From a virus: DNA of 64,000 bases. Within the stretch, counting starts at the first letter, position 1, and each line of letters opens with the position of its first letter. A model generated the notes under the pieces. The model had not been told where the DNA came from, searched no databases, and was given only the letters and a program-made list of their open reading frames with translations. Positions 50,346 to 59,054 of the stretch are shown in pieces. Both the position numbers and the translations under genes were made by a program. Location of the stretch: IMG/VR virus record IMGVR_UViG_3300046170_000148, positions 62,001 through 126,000 of that record; one strand, given 5' to 3'.

Positions 50346-50374
50346 ATTATACCAAAAGACCTTAAATTTGTCAA
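50346..50374 (-). promoter_or_regulatory. Sigma70-like promoter, leaderless (TTGACA-17-TATAAT)
   Basis: TTGACA, 17 bases, TATAAT, six bases, ATG. The usual start site would fall at or next to the A of the initiation codon. The upstream stop TGA lies inside the -35 hexamer. Confidence 0.85.
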
Positions 50375-51033
50375 GCACTTTCTATCTCAAATATTAGGTC
50401 TTGTATCGCGTCATACGCTTGGTCATGTTTTTCTGTGAGGTCTCCATAGGGAAACTTAAACGCAAGAGTGAAACGGGGACATTCAGTCCACGCAGCGTGC
50501 CAACAGTGGTGTTCTTCTTCGTCTTTACGACCAAACCGATACCACCGAGCCTGCCATCCTTTGACATCTTCGTGTTTGACAAACTCATCATTCTTCTTAT
50601 CATAATAAGTAAAGTATCCATCACCACTCTCACTCCATGTGAGAATGAGTTGATATCCAAAAGCATTCCAGTTTGTATGCCAACCGACAAATCCTTTGGA
50701 TGGATAGTATGATGTCAGAGAGTTATTGTTTGCACCGAAGATACGAACCAGTTCATTCTTAGTCCATAGTTTGAGTGGTTCGAATATTTCGGGTCTTTCC
50801 TTTGCACCATGTGACACCTGAAACCCGTATCCCTCTTCAGGAAATCCAATGTGGTCTCGTTCCATAACTTCCCACAGATGGTCGGGTTTACAATACTGTT
50901 CACCCTCTCCGATTGGAGCAGGGCCAAGGTGCGAACTTAGTTCTACCATCGCATCGGTATGTGGTAGAAACTTATCAAGTGTGTCATCCAGAGTTTTGAG
51001 AAACTCTTTGTTACGGATTACAATCTCAGTCAT
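50371..51033 (-). CDS. Fe(II)/2-oxoglutarate oxygenase-like protein
   Basis: Encodes 220 residues. LTSYYPSKGFVGWHTNWNAF then GYQLILTWSESGDGYFTYYD is a double-stranded-helix core with an H-x-N in place of H-x-D and the next strand. CWHAAWTECPRFTLAFKF supplies the distal His and the Arg for 2-oxoglutarate. The fold assignment is moderate because Asp is replaced by Asn. It is translationally coupled to thyX by an ATGACTGA overlap. Function unknown. Confidence 0.65.
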   Translation of the reverse strand: MTEIVIRNKEFLKTLDDTLDKFLPHTDAMVELSSHLGPAPIGEGEQYCKPDHLWEVMERDHIGFPEEGYGFQVSHGAKERPEIFEPLKLWTKNELVRIFGANNNSLTSYYPSKGFVGWHTNWNAFGYQLILTWSESGDGYFTYYDKKNDEFVKHEDVKGWQARWYRFGRKDEEEHHCWHAAWTECPRFTLAFKFPYGDLTEKHDQAYDAIQDLIFEIESA

Positions 51034-51679
51034 TCAATGCTTCTACGATGTCGGGAAAGTGAACACCGATAATCTCCCAACACTTGTCGGCAATCAGTGC
51101 GTGTTCCTTCTGCGTTCCGTTACCACGGCGAAGTTCACAATAGTGAACCCAACTACGCAATGTGCCTGACATATACAATGTCGATTGGGTTAGTCCTTCG
51201 GGTAACAAGGCACGAGCCTGTTCCTTCGCAATACCCTTTGCAAGTGCGTCTTGATATGCGAGGTCTGCCTGACCCTGCACCTTCTTCTGTTGCATCTGCC
51301 ACCACTCGTTCAGGTCACGGTCATCAGTCTCTACAGAGTTCTGACGGTTCTTCTCATCCTGTAGTCGTGCCTCACGAGTCTCAAACTCAGTCGCTACAGC
51401 ATACCGTTGAGAGAACTCTTGGAACGAGAATGAACGGTGACGCAAAATCTGACGTGCGATGTCGCGTGTCGTTTTGATTTCCATAGTCATATGCACCATC
51501 TCAAATGGTGACCAGTGTTGTTCTCGAATCAAGTAACGTAATAACTTAGGTGCGGTCTCAGTGTTATTCTGATTGGCAGGATTACTGACCCGTGCGGTAT
51601 ATGCAATCAGGTCAGCAGCAGTCTTACAATCTGTGATTGCAGACGGTTTACTCAATGCGATAAGATTAACTTCGCTCAT
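51026..51679 (-). CDS. thyX: Flavin-dependent thymidylate synthase
   Basis: Encodes 217 residues. QILRHRSFSFQEFSQRYAVA contains the ThyX motif R-H-R-x7-S (here R-H-R-S-F-S-F-Q-E-F-S). HWSPFEMVHMTMEIKTTRDI before it and TLYMSGTLRSWVHYCELRRG after it are the other conserved parts. It makes dTMP from dUMP using FAD, NADPH and methylene-tetrahydrofolate, and is common in marine T4-like phages. It is in the same overlapping unit as the helicase and the oxygenase. Confidence 0.95.
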   Translation of the reverse strand: MSEVNLIALSKPSAITDCKTAADLIAYTARVSNPANQNNTETAPKLLRYLIREQHWSPFEMVHMTMEIKTTRDIARQILRHRSFSFQEFSQRYAVATEFETREARLQDEKNRQNSVETDDRDLNEWWQMQQKKVQGQADLAYQDALAKGIAKEQARALLPEGLTQSTLYMSGTLRSWVHYCELRRGNGTQKEHALIADKCWEIIGVHFPDIVEALND

Positions 51680-51890
51680 TTCTTAGATACTCCGATGCTT
51701 CGTTGATATCATAGTCTGTGATATGTATATCGTGTTTACTACGCATATATTCCAGCGTTTGTTTCAATGCGATTGCAGAACCCTCCGCGAGTCCCTCGTC
51801 CAGTCCTCGTTGAAAACCACGAAAGAGACCGAACCAGAAAGAAAAGAATACTGTCGCAAGGACAATGATTGTGTGTAATAAGGCTTCCAC
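51666..51890 (-). CDS. Small membrane protein
   Basis: Encodes 74 residues. MEALLHTIIVLATVFFSFWF then GLFRGFQRG is a transmembrane helix and short cytoplasmic stretch; LEYMRSKHDIHITDYDINEA is polar. No family recognised. It is located between helicase and thyX with a 14-base overlap into thyX. The start follows the helicase stop directly. Confidence 0.6.
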   Translation of the reverse strand: MEALLHTIIVLATVFFSFWFGLFRGFQRGLDEGLAEGSAIALKQTLEYMRSKHDIHITDYDINEASEYLRNERS

Positions 51891-51892
51891 GT

Positions 51893-53263
51893 CTACTCCA
51901 TCTTAAAATCTTTGAATCGTTCTGCGGCTTCTGACTTATCAAATGCAGGACGGTCATCGACCACGGGGTCATCTGCATCATCGTCATCAGTGAGTCGCAT
52001 CTTAGCACGGTCAACCTTCAGAGTAAACCGTTGGTATTTGGTCGGGTCGTTATATCTATTCTTCAACTGTTTGACCATAATCTTACCCATCGCATTCAGT
52101 TCGTCGTTTGAGACGAGAGCGAACATGAGGTCTGCGGTAGCGGGTAGTCCAAAAGATTCGGACGTGTCTTCAAGCCCAACATCGTCATTAGAATAACCAG
52201 AACGAGTCGTTTGCGTTGCAGACATAATCGGAACGTTGAACTCGACTGCGAGTCCTCTAAGTTCCTCTGCAATACTTTTAATGTATGAATATGAGTTGAT
52301 AGCACCGCCCATTCCTTTCATTCGTGATGACGCACAGATATTTAGATAGTCAATAAAGATGAGTTCAGGAACAAAGTTCTTCTTCAGTTTCAGTTCATTC
52401 AGCAACGCACGGAAGTGAGATGTGTTTGCCTGTCCCGTAGGATATTCTTTGATAATAAGTTTACCATTGGTCTTGGCAGATAGTGTAGACACCTTGTCAG
52501 TGAACATATCCTTTGACAGGTTCTCCAACTGGTCAATCGGAACATTCAACAGGTTCGCATCAATACGTTCTGCGATACGTTCCTCTGCCATCTCCATAGT
52601 GATATACAATACATTACGACCCTGCGACAATGCAGATGCACCCACATGACACATGAACAATGACTTACCGACACCCGTTCCTGCGAGTGCAATGTTCAGT
52701 GTCTTGTTGGGTAGACCACCTTTGGTAATCCTGTTGAACAAGTCAAGGTCAAACGGAACACGTTCTTCCTGTTGGTGATAGAAATCAAACCGTTCATCTA
52801 CATTCTCCAGATAGTCGTGACCGATGTTGGTATCAAAGGTCACACCCAGAGCCTTACTCAGAACATCAGGTATTGCGTTCTTCTGTAGGTTTGCATGTTT
52901 GCCATCAATGATAGAGATACTCTCCATCACTGCGTTGAACACTGCACGGTCTTGACACCACTTCTCAGTGCGTTCAATCAACCACTCAAGGTTCTCAGGT
53001 TCGTGTGTAAAGATGTTAGGGAGCAGTTCAACTGCGATGCGATAGTCTTCTTCACTCAGACGGTTGTTCTGGTCTATCTCAATCTTGAATGCTTCGAGAG
53101 TCGGAAGTTTATTGTAATCCGAAACAAATTTCGCAATCTCTTTGAACAGACCTTTGTAAACACCTTCGAAATAATCCGGCGCAATGAACGGAAGAACTTT
53201 ACGCATGTATTCTTCATTAGTCAGTAAATTCCTCAGAACTGTCTGTTCCAAATTGATGTTCAT
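51893..53263 (-). CDS. 41: Replicative DNA helicase, T4 gp41/DnaB-like
   Basis: Encodes 456 residues. LNIALAGTGVGKSLFMCHVG is Walker A, PELIFIDYLNICAS is Walker B, and VPIMSATQTTRSGYSNDDVG holds the Gln/Arg finger region typical of gp41 and DnaB. The N-terminal third (EQTVLRNLLTNEEYMRKVLP) is the helical domain of the hexamer. The acidic tail (DDDDADDPVVDDRPAFDKSE) is common in marine phages. It unwinds the replication fork with the primase and polymerase. It overlaps the upstream gene by 47 bases; an internal early promoter lies about 110 bases before its start. Confidence 0.93.
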   Translation of the reverse strand: MNINLEQTVLRNLLTNEEYMRKVLPFIAPDYFEGVYKGLFKEIAKFVSDYNKLPTLEAFKIEIDQNNRLSEEDYRIAVELLPNIFTHEPENLEWLIERTEKWCQDRAVFNAVMESISIIDGKHANLQKNAIPDVLSKALGVTFDTNIGHDYLENVDERFDFYHQQEERVPFDLDLFNRITKGGLPNKTLNIALAGTGVGKSLFMCHVGASALSQGRNVLYITMEMAEERIAERIDANLLNVPIDQLENLSKDMFTDKVSTLSAKTNGKLIIKEYPTGQANTSHFRALLNELKLKKNFVPELIFIDYLNICASSRMKGMGGAINSYSYIKSIAEELRGLAVEFNVPIMSATQTTRSGYSNDDVGLEDTSESFGLPATADLMFALVSNDELNAMGKIMVKQLKNRYNDPTKYQRFTLKVDRAKMRLTDDDDADDPVVDDRPAFDKSEAAERFKDFKME

Positions 53264-53624
53264 TCTCTAGTTCCTCTAACATATCTTCATGGACAAGCAC
53301 TTCGCCTGTCTTATCATCACGAGCAATCATACTACCATCAGTAAGAGATGTCTCGATTATTGAATTTAGTATTCTACCACAATATTCCTGTAATGTCAAG
53401 TCTTCCATTGTCAGGTCAGGGTCAGGACTGAATACAACCTCAGAGTTGAAACTCAGATATCCGTTCTCATCTTCGGGGCCTTCACCCTCGAACTTGATGT
53501 TCCCGAAACGAATAATCGTCTCAGGAAACTCTTCAAGTATGCGAACATCCCAGTTCTTCTCATCATCTTCCTGTGGAATAATCTGATAGTGAATATCTTC
53601 ACTCAGTTTGTCTAGGTCAATCAT
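53217..53624 (-). CDS. Conserved acidic phage protein next to the helicase
   Basis: Encodes 135 residues from MIDLDKLSEDIHYQIIPQED; GGAGA stands before this ATG. WDVRILEEFPETIIRFGNIK then ENGYLSFNSEVVFSPDPDL and LQEYCGRILNSIIETSL resemble small conserved proteins located between uvsX and gp41 in marine T4-like phages. Function unknown. Its stop overlaps the helicase gene, and it contains a promoter within its coding sequence. Confidence 0.68.
   Translation of the reverse strand: MIDLDKLSEDIHYQIIPQEDDEKNWDVRILEEFPETIIRFGNIKFEGEGPEDENGYLSFNSEVVFSPDPDLTMEDLTLQEYCGRILNSIIETSLTDGSMIARDDKTGEVLVHEDMLEELENEHQFGTDSSEEFTD
53371..53399 (-). promoter_or_regulatory. Intragenic sigma70-like promoter for the helicase
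   Basis: TTGACA, 17 bases, TAGAAT, embedded in the coding sequence of the acidic protein. The spacing and the -35 exactly match the other early promoters of the window; the -10 is weaker. It would produce a separate transcript for the helicase and thyX. Confidence 0.6.
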
Positions 53625-53701
53625 CGTCTCTCCAACCATACTGATACAACAATCACGAGACCGACAATGAAAACCAAACCTAAGAAATCATTCAACGGCA
53701 T
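53621..53701 (-). CDS. Tiny membrane protein between uvsX and the acidic protein
   Basis: Encodes 26 residues: MPLNDFLGLVFIVGLVIVVS then VWLERR, a single transmembrane helix with a basic end. The ATG is in the end of uvsX, and the TGA stop overlaps the next ATG (ATGA). This two-sided overlap is the strongest sign that it is translated. No function can be given. Confidence 0.6.
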   Translation of the reverse strand: MPLNDFLGLVFIVGLVIVVSVWLERR

Positions 53702-54723
53702 CGACAATCTCATCCATGTCTACTTTTTGCGCCAGTCCGATTGAGTATTGTGACTTGATGAACTCTGCGAAGTCTGTGTTCTCGAAGATGGGTGTCCAAA
53801 ATTCCTTCGTGAGTGTTTCCTTCTGACGAACTTTCGCCTCGTCACCAGCGACACTATACCAACCATTAGATGGTTTAACAACATAACCGCCAGCCAAAGC
53901 AACATCAAGGAGACCACTAAACTGCTGGACGCCACCTTCCCAAGAAACAGAGATAGGGATTTTACTTTTCTCTTTAACATAGCGAGACTTCTCTACATTG
54001 ATTACAAAGTGATAACCTTTGATTTCTGTGCCAACCTTGTCTTGTTGGCGACCCAGAATCCAGATGTTGTCAGCACTGTAGTAGATACCTGTGCCACCAC
54101 CTACGATGTCTTTCGGGAAGAGACCAATCTCTTTGTATGTGTGGTTGACGGCCAGCATTGGAATGTTCTTCATAGTCAGGTATGGGGTTATCATACGAAA
54201 CAAACCTTTCAATGCTTTTAGCACGAGACATATCTGCAACCGACTTTTCATTGATTGCATCTTCGAGTTCTTTCTTAGATGCAAGGTTACCAATGGAGTC
54301 GATGACAACGATGACATTATCTTCTCGTGTCAGTTCCTCAAGTTGACCAATAATGTCAAACTTGAGTTCCTCTACATTCGCAATCGGCGTATGCAGAACT
54401 CGGCTAGTGTCAATCCCGAACTGCTCGAAGTAAGATTGGGGTGAACCAAACTCACTATCATAGAAAAGCAGAACTGCATCTTTCTTCTCTCTCAGATATG
54501 CACCTGCCATAAGCAGGGCAAAAGAGGTCTTAAAGTGCTTACTTGGGCCTGCAAGGACTGTAAGTCCTGGCGTGACACCACCGTCAATACTACCAGATAG
54601 GGCAACGTTCACCATTGGAACATCTGTTTGCACCATATCTTTTTCAGTAAAGAATTTACTCTCAGACAGAATCTCCGTCGTTTTGATTTTCGAGTTCTTC
54701 TTCAGTTTGTCCATAATCGACAT
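53688..54723 (-). CDS. uvsX: UvsX recombinase, RecA-like (frame interrupted once)
   Basis: Encodes 344 residues after removing one base from the four-T run at 54216-54219, which links SVADMSRAK with ALKGLFRMITPYLTMKNIPM. LTVLAGPSKHFKTSFALLMA is Walker A in the form of T4 UvsX (G-P-S-K-x-F-K-T/S), EDNVIVVIDSIGNLASKKEL is Walker B, and MLAVNHTYKEIGLFPKD the conserved later motif. UvsX catalyses strand exchange for recombination-dependent replication. GAGGAA precedes the ATG, and an early promoter lies inside the gene upstream. Confidence 0.93.
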
Positions 54724-55591
54724 TGTTTGATTCCTCACGTTCATCTAATTCATATTGTTTACGATATTGATTGTTAATACTAACACATTTGTCAAGTAAT
54801 GTCAAGCCCTTATCAAACATTGTAAAAGCTTTTGTATCTTTGGGGAAACATGCGCCCCCGAATCCACGTTTACCATCATAGCCTGGCACACGAGTGTGTC
54901 CAACACCGATACGTTCATCTCTACCAATAGCGTTTGCAACTGTTGGGAAGTTGCAACCAAATTCTTGGATTGCATCATAAAGTTGATTGAAGAAGGTAAC
55001 CTTCGTTGCGAGGAATGAGTTTACACCATACTTCACGAATGCAGCTTCAGGCCCAGACATCATAATAAATTCTTTGTTTGTGCATAGACTATACACATCA
55101 TATAGATTAGCAATATTTCTAACCGATTCTGGATGTCCACCCAGAACATGATATTCTGCTTGAATGAACTGTTCCTTCGCATTTGATTCTGTCAGGAACT
55201 CTGGATTGATTACAAGACGTTTATAATCTTCATCAAACAAAGAGTTTAGAATACGAAGAACGATATCGGGAGTAATAGTCGATTTAATAATAACAGAACC
55301 TTCTGTATGTTCCAGAAGTTTTAATGTCGCATCTTCAACTATACTCGCGTCTACAAGACCTTTACTGGTCATGGGAGTGGGCGCACAAATAAAACTCACA
55401 TGTGGTTGCCAGTCTAATAGGTCATCGATAGTTGTATTATGTTTGGGGTCAACATAAAACTTCTCGATAAGTGGATGGGTAAAGGCATAATCAACCGCAC
55501 CACCCACAAAACCATGGCCGACAATACCAATTTTCAAAGGATTATTGGTTGAGACCATATCCTCTTCACGCATTTCATTTTCTTCACTCAT
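54662..55591 (-). CDS. UDP-glucose/GDP-mannose dehydrogenase-like protein
   Basis: Encodes 309 residues. KIGIVGHGFVGGAVDYAF is the NAD-binding Rossmann motif, and RLVINPEFLTESNAKEQFIQ contains the N-P-E-F-x-x-E-x substrate/catalytic segment. KYGVNSFLATKVTFFNQL supplies the catalytic Lys region, and GFGGACFPKDTKAF the catalytic Cys (G-G-x-C-F-P-K-D). It is shorter than the usual 400-450, lacking most of the C-terminal domain, as in other phage homologues. It should oxidise a UDP- or GDP-sugar to its uronic acid. The next gene is a matching epimerase. Confidence 0.85.
   Translation of the reverse strand: MSEENEMREEDMVSTNNPLKIGIVGHGFVGGAVDYAFTHPLIEKFYVDPKHNTTIDDLLDWQPHVSFICAPTPMTSKGLVDASIVEDATLKLLEHTEGSVIIKSTITPDIVLRILNSLFDEDYKRLVINPEFLTESNAKEQFIQAEYHVLGGHPESVRNIANLYDVYSLCTNKEFIMMSGPEAAFVKYGVNSFLATKVTFFNQLYDAIQEFGCNFPTVANAIGRDERIGVGHTRVPGYDGKRGFGGACFPKDTKAFTMFDKGLTLLDKCVSINNQYRKQYELDEREESNNVDYGQTEEELENQNDGDSV
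54777..54805 (-). promoter_or_regulatory. Sigma70-like early promoter for uvsX (TTGACA-17-TAGTAT)
   Basis: TTGACA, 17 bases, TAGTAT within the last part of the sugar dehydrogenase gene. A second TTGACA occurs ten bases downstream within the spacer, giving an overlapping direct repeat (CTTGACAttaCTTGACA). Confidence 0.72.
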
Positions 55592-56529
55592 TAATTCACT
55601 CCGTAATATTCTTTATACCAACGAACAAATGCCTCGACACCTTGTTCGATATTCACAACGGGTTCGTAACCCAACTTTTTTAATTTACCCGTATCACTCC
55701 AAGTCTCTAGAGTGTCGGCGGGATGACGAGGCGCAAGTTTGATATCCGCCTCTCTTCCCAATTCTTTACTTATACACTTGATAAAGTGCATCAGTTCTAC
55801 CTGTTTACCGCGACCAATGTTATAGATTTCATTAGTTGGTGTATCACCAAACAAGATTGTTTTAATACCACTCACGATATCACCGACATAGGTGAAGTCG
55901 CGTTTCATGTCACCATAGTTAAAAGCCTGAATCGTTTTACCCTTCACAATACTATCGGTGAACTGAAACAATGCCATGTCTGGGCGACCCCACGGGCCAT
56001 ATACGGTAAAGAACCGAAGACCCACATTGTTCAAACCAGAAATTTTGAACTGACATTCGTTGGTATACTTAGTATATGCATATGGATTCAACTGATGACC
56101 AGTCACTTGGTCTTCTACCCAACCTGTAGGTGGTATAGGTGTTCCCCCATATACAGAACTAGTTGAAGCATAGATGACCTTCTGCACATTATATAGTTTA
56201 CACACCTCAATTAGGTTTTGTGTTCCGTCAATGTTATCTGCATGATACAAACGTTCTTTACCAACCGAATCTCTCACTCCAGCCCGTGCGGCAAGGTGGA
56301 TAACGATATGAGGTTTGATTACATTAAACGCTTGGTCAAGGTCATCAAAGTCCTTGAGGTCACAATCATATACTTCGTGTCCAAAGTATTCCACACGGTT
56401 CTTCTTGAGTGCAGGGTCATAGTATGTGTTATAGTTATCGAGTCCGACAACATCGAACCCGTCCTCCAAAAGGGAATCCGCAAGGTGACTCGCGATGAAC
56501 CCAGCACCCCCTGTTATTAGTATTCTCAT
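55591..56529 (-). CDS. NAD-dependent sugar epimerase, UDP-glucuronate 4-epimerase-like
   Basis: Encodes 312 residues. RILITGGAGFIASHLADSLL is the short-chain dehydrogenase NAD motif; DNYNTYYDPALKKNRVEYFG has the Y-Y-D-x-x-L-K-x-x-R pattern typical of UDP-glucuronate 4-epimerases; YASTSSVYGGTPIPP and NPYAYTKYTNE give Ser/Tyr/Lys of the active site. Together with the dehydrogenase it would make UDP-galacturonate from UDP-glucose. The two genes share one base (stop/start overlap) and lie in the replication region, away from the main glycan block. Confidence 0.87.
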   Translation of the reverse strand: MRILITGGAGFIASHLADSLLEDGFDVVGLDNYNTYYDPALKKNRVEYFGHEVYDCDLKDFDDLDQAFNVIKPHIVIHLAARAGVRDSVGKERLYHADNIDGTQNLIEVCKLYNVQKVIYASTSSVYGGTPIPPTGWVEDQVTGHQLNPYAYTKYTNECQFKISGLNNVGLRFFTVYGPWGRPDMALFQFTDSIVKGKTIQAFNYGDMKRDFTYVGDIVSGIKTILFGDTPTNEIYNIGRGKQVELMHFIKCISKELGREADIKLAPRHPADTLETWSDTGKLKKLGYEPVVNIEQGVEAFVRWYKEYYGVN

Positions 56530-57461
56530 TATCCGTTCCTATAAATGTATTCGAGAGCTCTGTCTGCTTCTTTATCTAGTGGTCGGTTTTCATACCAGTT
56601 GCCAGTCTCACGGTCTAACTCACCACACATCTCAGATATCTGTGAGGCAGTGATAGGATAACCTTTGGATACTGCGTTACCCGCAACCGCAACCATAATC
56701 TGATACATCTTGTGATACCAACCAGTCCCAGCAATAGACCGATACTCCTGTTCTAACTTCTTAGGAAAGAACGGACAGTCGCGATATGATGTCCAACTAT
56801 AGTCGGTGTTATCTAGGGAGTTCTTACGATGCTCCATAACTGCCTTCTGTAGTGCGGGTGGTAGTCTGTCCATAAAGGTCTTACCCTGCGTCTCAACATA
56901 CGAGTGTTTGTCCATCAACATATCAGGGTCGAGTTTGACACCATCGTTGGTGAAGATGAAACTATGTGCGTTAGGATACTGGGCGGGAACATAATACATA
57001 CGCGACAGGTCTTTGGTCTGTTCGTCACCCAGACCTTTGAACTGTTTGTTCATTGCGAACCAGAAATGAGATAAGTCCTTTGACTCTACACATCGAGTGA
57101 GGGGGAAGACGAGTCGAAACTTGGGGTGGGACTCTGTGGAAGATGCGGTTGAATAACATACATAATAATATTGTCCAAACATTCCTCTAAGGTCGGACTC
57201 CAAGTCCTGTCGAGGAATGTAAGCGTCAACATCAAGACAAGCCCAACCACCCCAATACTCAACGTTCTTATTAGACCTTGTTCCCTCAGTAACATAACGA
57301 GCAGGACTAATGAGAGGAGAACTGTTACTACCACCTTTCTCACCTTTCTGATTTGACAAAGAATACAGTAATGACTCAAACTCATCCCATGTGTCGAACT
57401 CTTGGACACGATGAGTCTTGTTGTCAAACGTATTCTTGAATATAGTTAGAGAGTATTTCAT
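56529..57461 (-). CDS. Primase-polymerase-like (archaeo-eukaryotic primase-type) replication protein
   Basis: Encodes 310 residues. YWGGWACLDVDAYIPRQDLE has the D-x-D-like acidic motif after a strand, and YYVCYSTASSTESHPKFRLV the S-x-x-H motif followed by a strand and R, typical of small AEP domains in phage primases. EQTKDLSRMYYVPAQYPNAH is a further conserved part; the C-terminal helical part (SIAGTGWYHKMYQIMVAVAG) resembles PriCT-type modules. Marine T4-like phages have such proteins near the polymerase gene. A role in priming is likely but not proven. The -10 box lies six bases before the ATG (leaderless). Confidence 0.72.
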   Translation of the reverse strand: MKYSLTIFKNTFDNKTHRVQEFDTWDEFESLLYSLSNQKGEKGGSNSSPLISPARYVTEGTRSNKNVEYWGGWACLDVDAYIPRQDLESDLRGMFGQYYYVCYSTASSTESHPKFRLVFPLTRCVESKDLSHFWFAMNKQFKGLGDEQTKDLSRMYYVPAQYPNAHSFIFTNDGVKLDPDMLMDKHSYVETQGKTFMDRLPPALQKAVMEHRKNSLDNTDYSWTSYRDCPFFPKKLEQEYRSIAGTGWYHKMYQIMVAVAGNAVSKGYPITASQISEMCGELDRETGNWYENRPLDKEADRALEYIYRNG

Positions 57462-57467
57462 TATGTA

Positions 57468-57496
57468 ATAATACCACAATCAAGCAATTTTGTCAA
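57468..57496 (-). promoter_or_regulatory. Sigma70-like promoter, leaderless (TTGACA-17-TATTAT)
   Basis: TTGACA, 17 bases, TATTAT, six bases, ATG, the same geometry as at 50346-50374. The -35 lies inside the last codons of the upstream oxygenase-like gene. Confidence 0.85.
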
Positions 57497-57959
57497 GCAT
57501 GAATACAACAATCACACAACGGTCTTGGTCAGTCAAGTCTGGCATATGTAACTCTTGACCATTATACCAGACAAATCGATTTTCTTTGAACTCCACAAGT
57601 TCACCGTTGTAATATGTCCCAGTGTTGCCCCATAGGTAAATGACACCGGCCCACGGATATGTATCCCTGTGTGGTGTCAGTGCCTGTTCTGCATTTTGTT
57701 GTAACCACTCTTTCTCTTTTCCGTCTATACGATAGAAGTGGAGTCGGTCAACTATCTTGTCCGTTGTCTCTTCAATCTTGCGAGTCACTTCAGGATAATT
57801 TGTTTTGATATCAAGAGTGCGGAGACCTGTCCATCCCTCTTCAATATTCATCAAGAAGTTTGAAGAACTTAATGTCTGATATTGTAATTGTTCGGCTTGT
57901 CTACGGATATACCAGAAATTATCAAGAAAGTCATCGTGTATATTCAAATCATCAGTCAT
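57480..57959 (-). CDS. Fe(II)/2-oxoglutarate oxygenase-like protein (DUF6445-like)
   Basis: Encodes 159 residues from MTDDLNIHDDFLDNFWYIRR. EQALTPHRDTYPWAGVIYLW gives the H-x-D site, GTYYNGELVEFKENRFVWYN the next strand with a conserved F-x-x-N-R-x-V-x-Y pattern, and HMPDLTDQDRCVIVVFML a late Arg strand. The pattern resembles DUF6445/2OG-type proteins in phages. The distal His is in L-H-M-P. Substrate unknown. ATGACTGA overlap with the sulfotransferase gene. Confidence 0.65.
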   Translation of the reverse strand: MTDDLNIHDDFLDNFWYIRRQAEQLQYQTLSSSNFLMNIEEGWTGLRTLDIKTNYPEVTRKIEETTDKIVDRLHFYRIDGKEKEWLQQNAEQALTPHRDTYPWAGVIYLWGNTGTYYNGELVEFKENRFVWYNGQELHMPDLTDQDRCVIVVFMLDKIA

Positions 57960-58479
57960 TATAGAATAATTCAAAGTCCCTTGCATATGCTTGTTCTACT
58001 AACGATTTTTCTGTGGTGGTCAGTTCTCTGGGGTGATACTTACCGACCATGTTTCGGCCTAGTTCCATACCAAAGTCCTTCTCCATCTCACTCAGGTTCT
58101 CAAATCGATATATCTTATCGACATCTATCTTACCGTTGCGAGTCACATAGTGTGCTTGGTCGTAGATTATGTATGGTGTTTTCTTTTTCTTAAAACCATA
58201 CCCCTTCGGTTCGATGACGGTTCTCAGAAAGTCTTCGAGTGACTCAAACTTCTGTCCCTGTCTCTGTGCGTGATAGTAATAACTCTGTGCGCGAGAGTAT
58301 GGATTACGAACCACCGCGAAACTGTGGGCATCTGATATGTCATTGAGATACCTCAGTTCATTGATTGACTCATGATGCAGACCCGACAGTCGATTCCAGT
58401 TCTCATGTCCGTTTTCAACTAACCAGTTCCACACACTTGTTCCTGCTGTCTTGGGAATGTGAACAAACAGCAACTTCAT
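57952..58479 (-). CDS. Sulfotransferase family protein
   Basis: Encodes 175 residues. LLFVHIPKTAGTSVWNWLVE is the 5'-PSB loop (H-I-P-K-T-A-G-T-S), and SFAVVRNPYSRAQSYYYHAQ the 3'-PB motif (V-R-N-P-Y-x-R), both intact. The protein is shorter than most, like other phage forms. It should transfer sulfate from PAPS to a carbohydrate or other hydroxyl. ATGA overlap joins it to the hydroxylase-like gene upstream. Confidence 0.82.
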   Translation of the reverse strand: MKLLFVHIPKTAGTSVWNWLVENGHENWNRLSGLHHESINELRYLNDISDAHSFAVVRNPYSRAQSYYYHAQRQGQKFESLEDFLRTVIEPKGYGFKKKKTPYIIYDQAHYVTRNGKIDVDKIYRFENLSEMEKDFGMELGRNMVGKYHPRELTTTEKSLVEQAYARDFELFYND

Positions 58480-59054
58480 AGAGGATACCTGTCAGTCAGT
58501 ATGTGAACCCTATCAACAGGACTTGCGTTTCTCACACCGTGTCTACCCACGATGTTATTGAGTTCGTATATCTTACCCTTTTCCAGATTCCATGTTTCAC
58601 CGCTGTGTCTGAACTTCACGTCAGGATGTGTAATCAAAGGAATGTGATACCTCTTGGTGCGTTGAAAGATTTTGAAGTCTGGTTTGTCGATGTGGTCTGG
58701 TATGATTTTACCTGACGGTAGGTTTACCAAGATACCTGTCACCATCTTGGCAGGGCCTTCTATCTCATCGAGGTATGCATATATTCTATCCAGTTCCTCT
58801 TTGTATTCTTCGTAAGGAGGAAATACTTTTATGTCATTGAACTCATCATCTTTGTCAGGGTCATACCCACTGATGTTATGACACCACTGAAACGGGACAG
58901 CACGAGCATCTTTGTGAACACTCTTCTGTCGTTGTTTCCATTCATCCCACTCTTCGGGTGTAATGCGAGAGACCCGTTCTGCAAGTGCATCAACGTTTAT
59001 CTCACCCACTACACGGAGTGTCCAATCAGGTTTGGTTCTGTAAAGTTTAGGCAA
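58476..59054 (-). CDS. Aspartyl/asparaginyl beta-hydroxylase-like protein
   Basis: Encodes 192 residues if it starts at TTG, which overlaps the polymerase stop as TTGCCTAA. No ATG is available near that point, and the frame open to 59159 lies within gp43. [40 protein letters not shown] and [20 protein letters not shown] then LTD reproduce the family's H-x-D, Arg and distal H-x-x-x-N segments. It is a probable Fe(II)/2-oxoglutarate hydroxylase of proteins or small molecules and is related in plan to the gene at 46.5 kb. Confidence 0.75.
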   Translation of the reverse strand: MPKLYRTKPDWTLRVVGEINVDALAERVSRITPEEWDEWKQRQKSVHKDARAVPFQWCHNISGYDPDKDDEFNDIKVFPPYEEYKEELDRIYAYLDEIEGPAKMVTGILVNLPSGKIIPDHIDKPDFKIFQRTKRYHIPLITHPDVKFRHSGETWNLEKGKIYELNNIVGRHGVRNASPVDRVHILTDRYPL

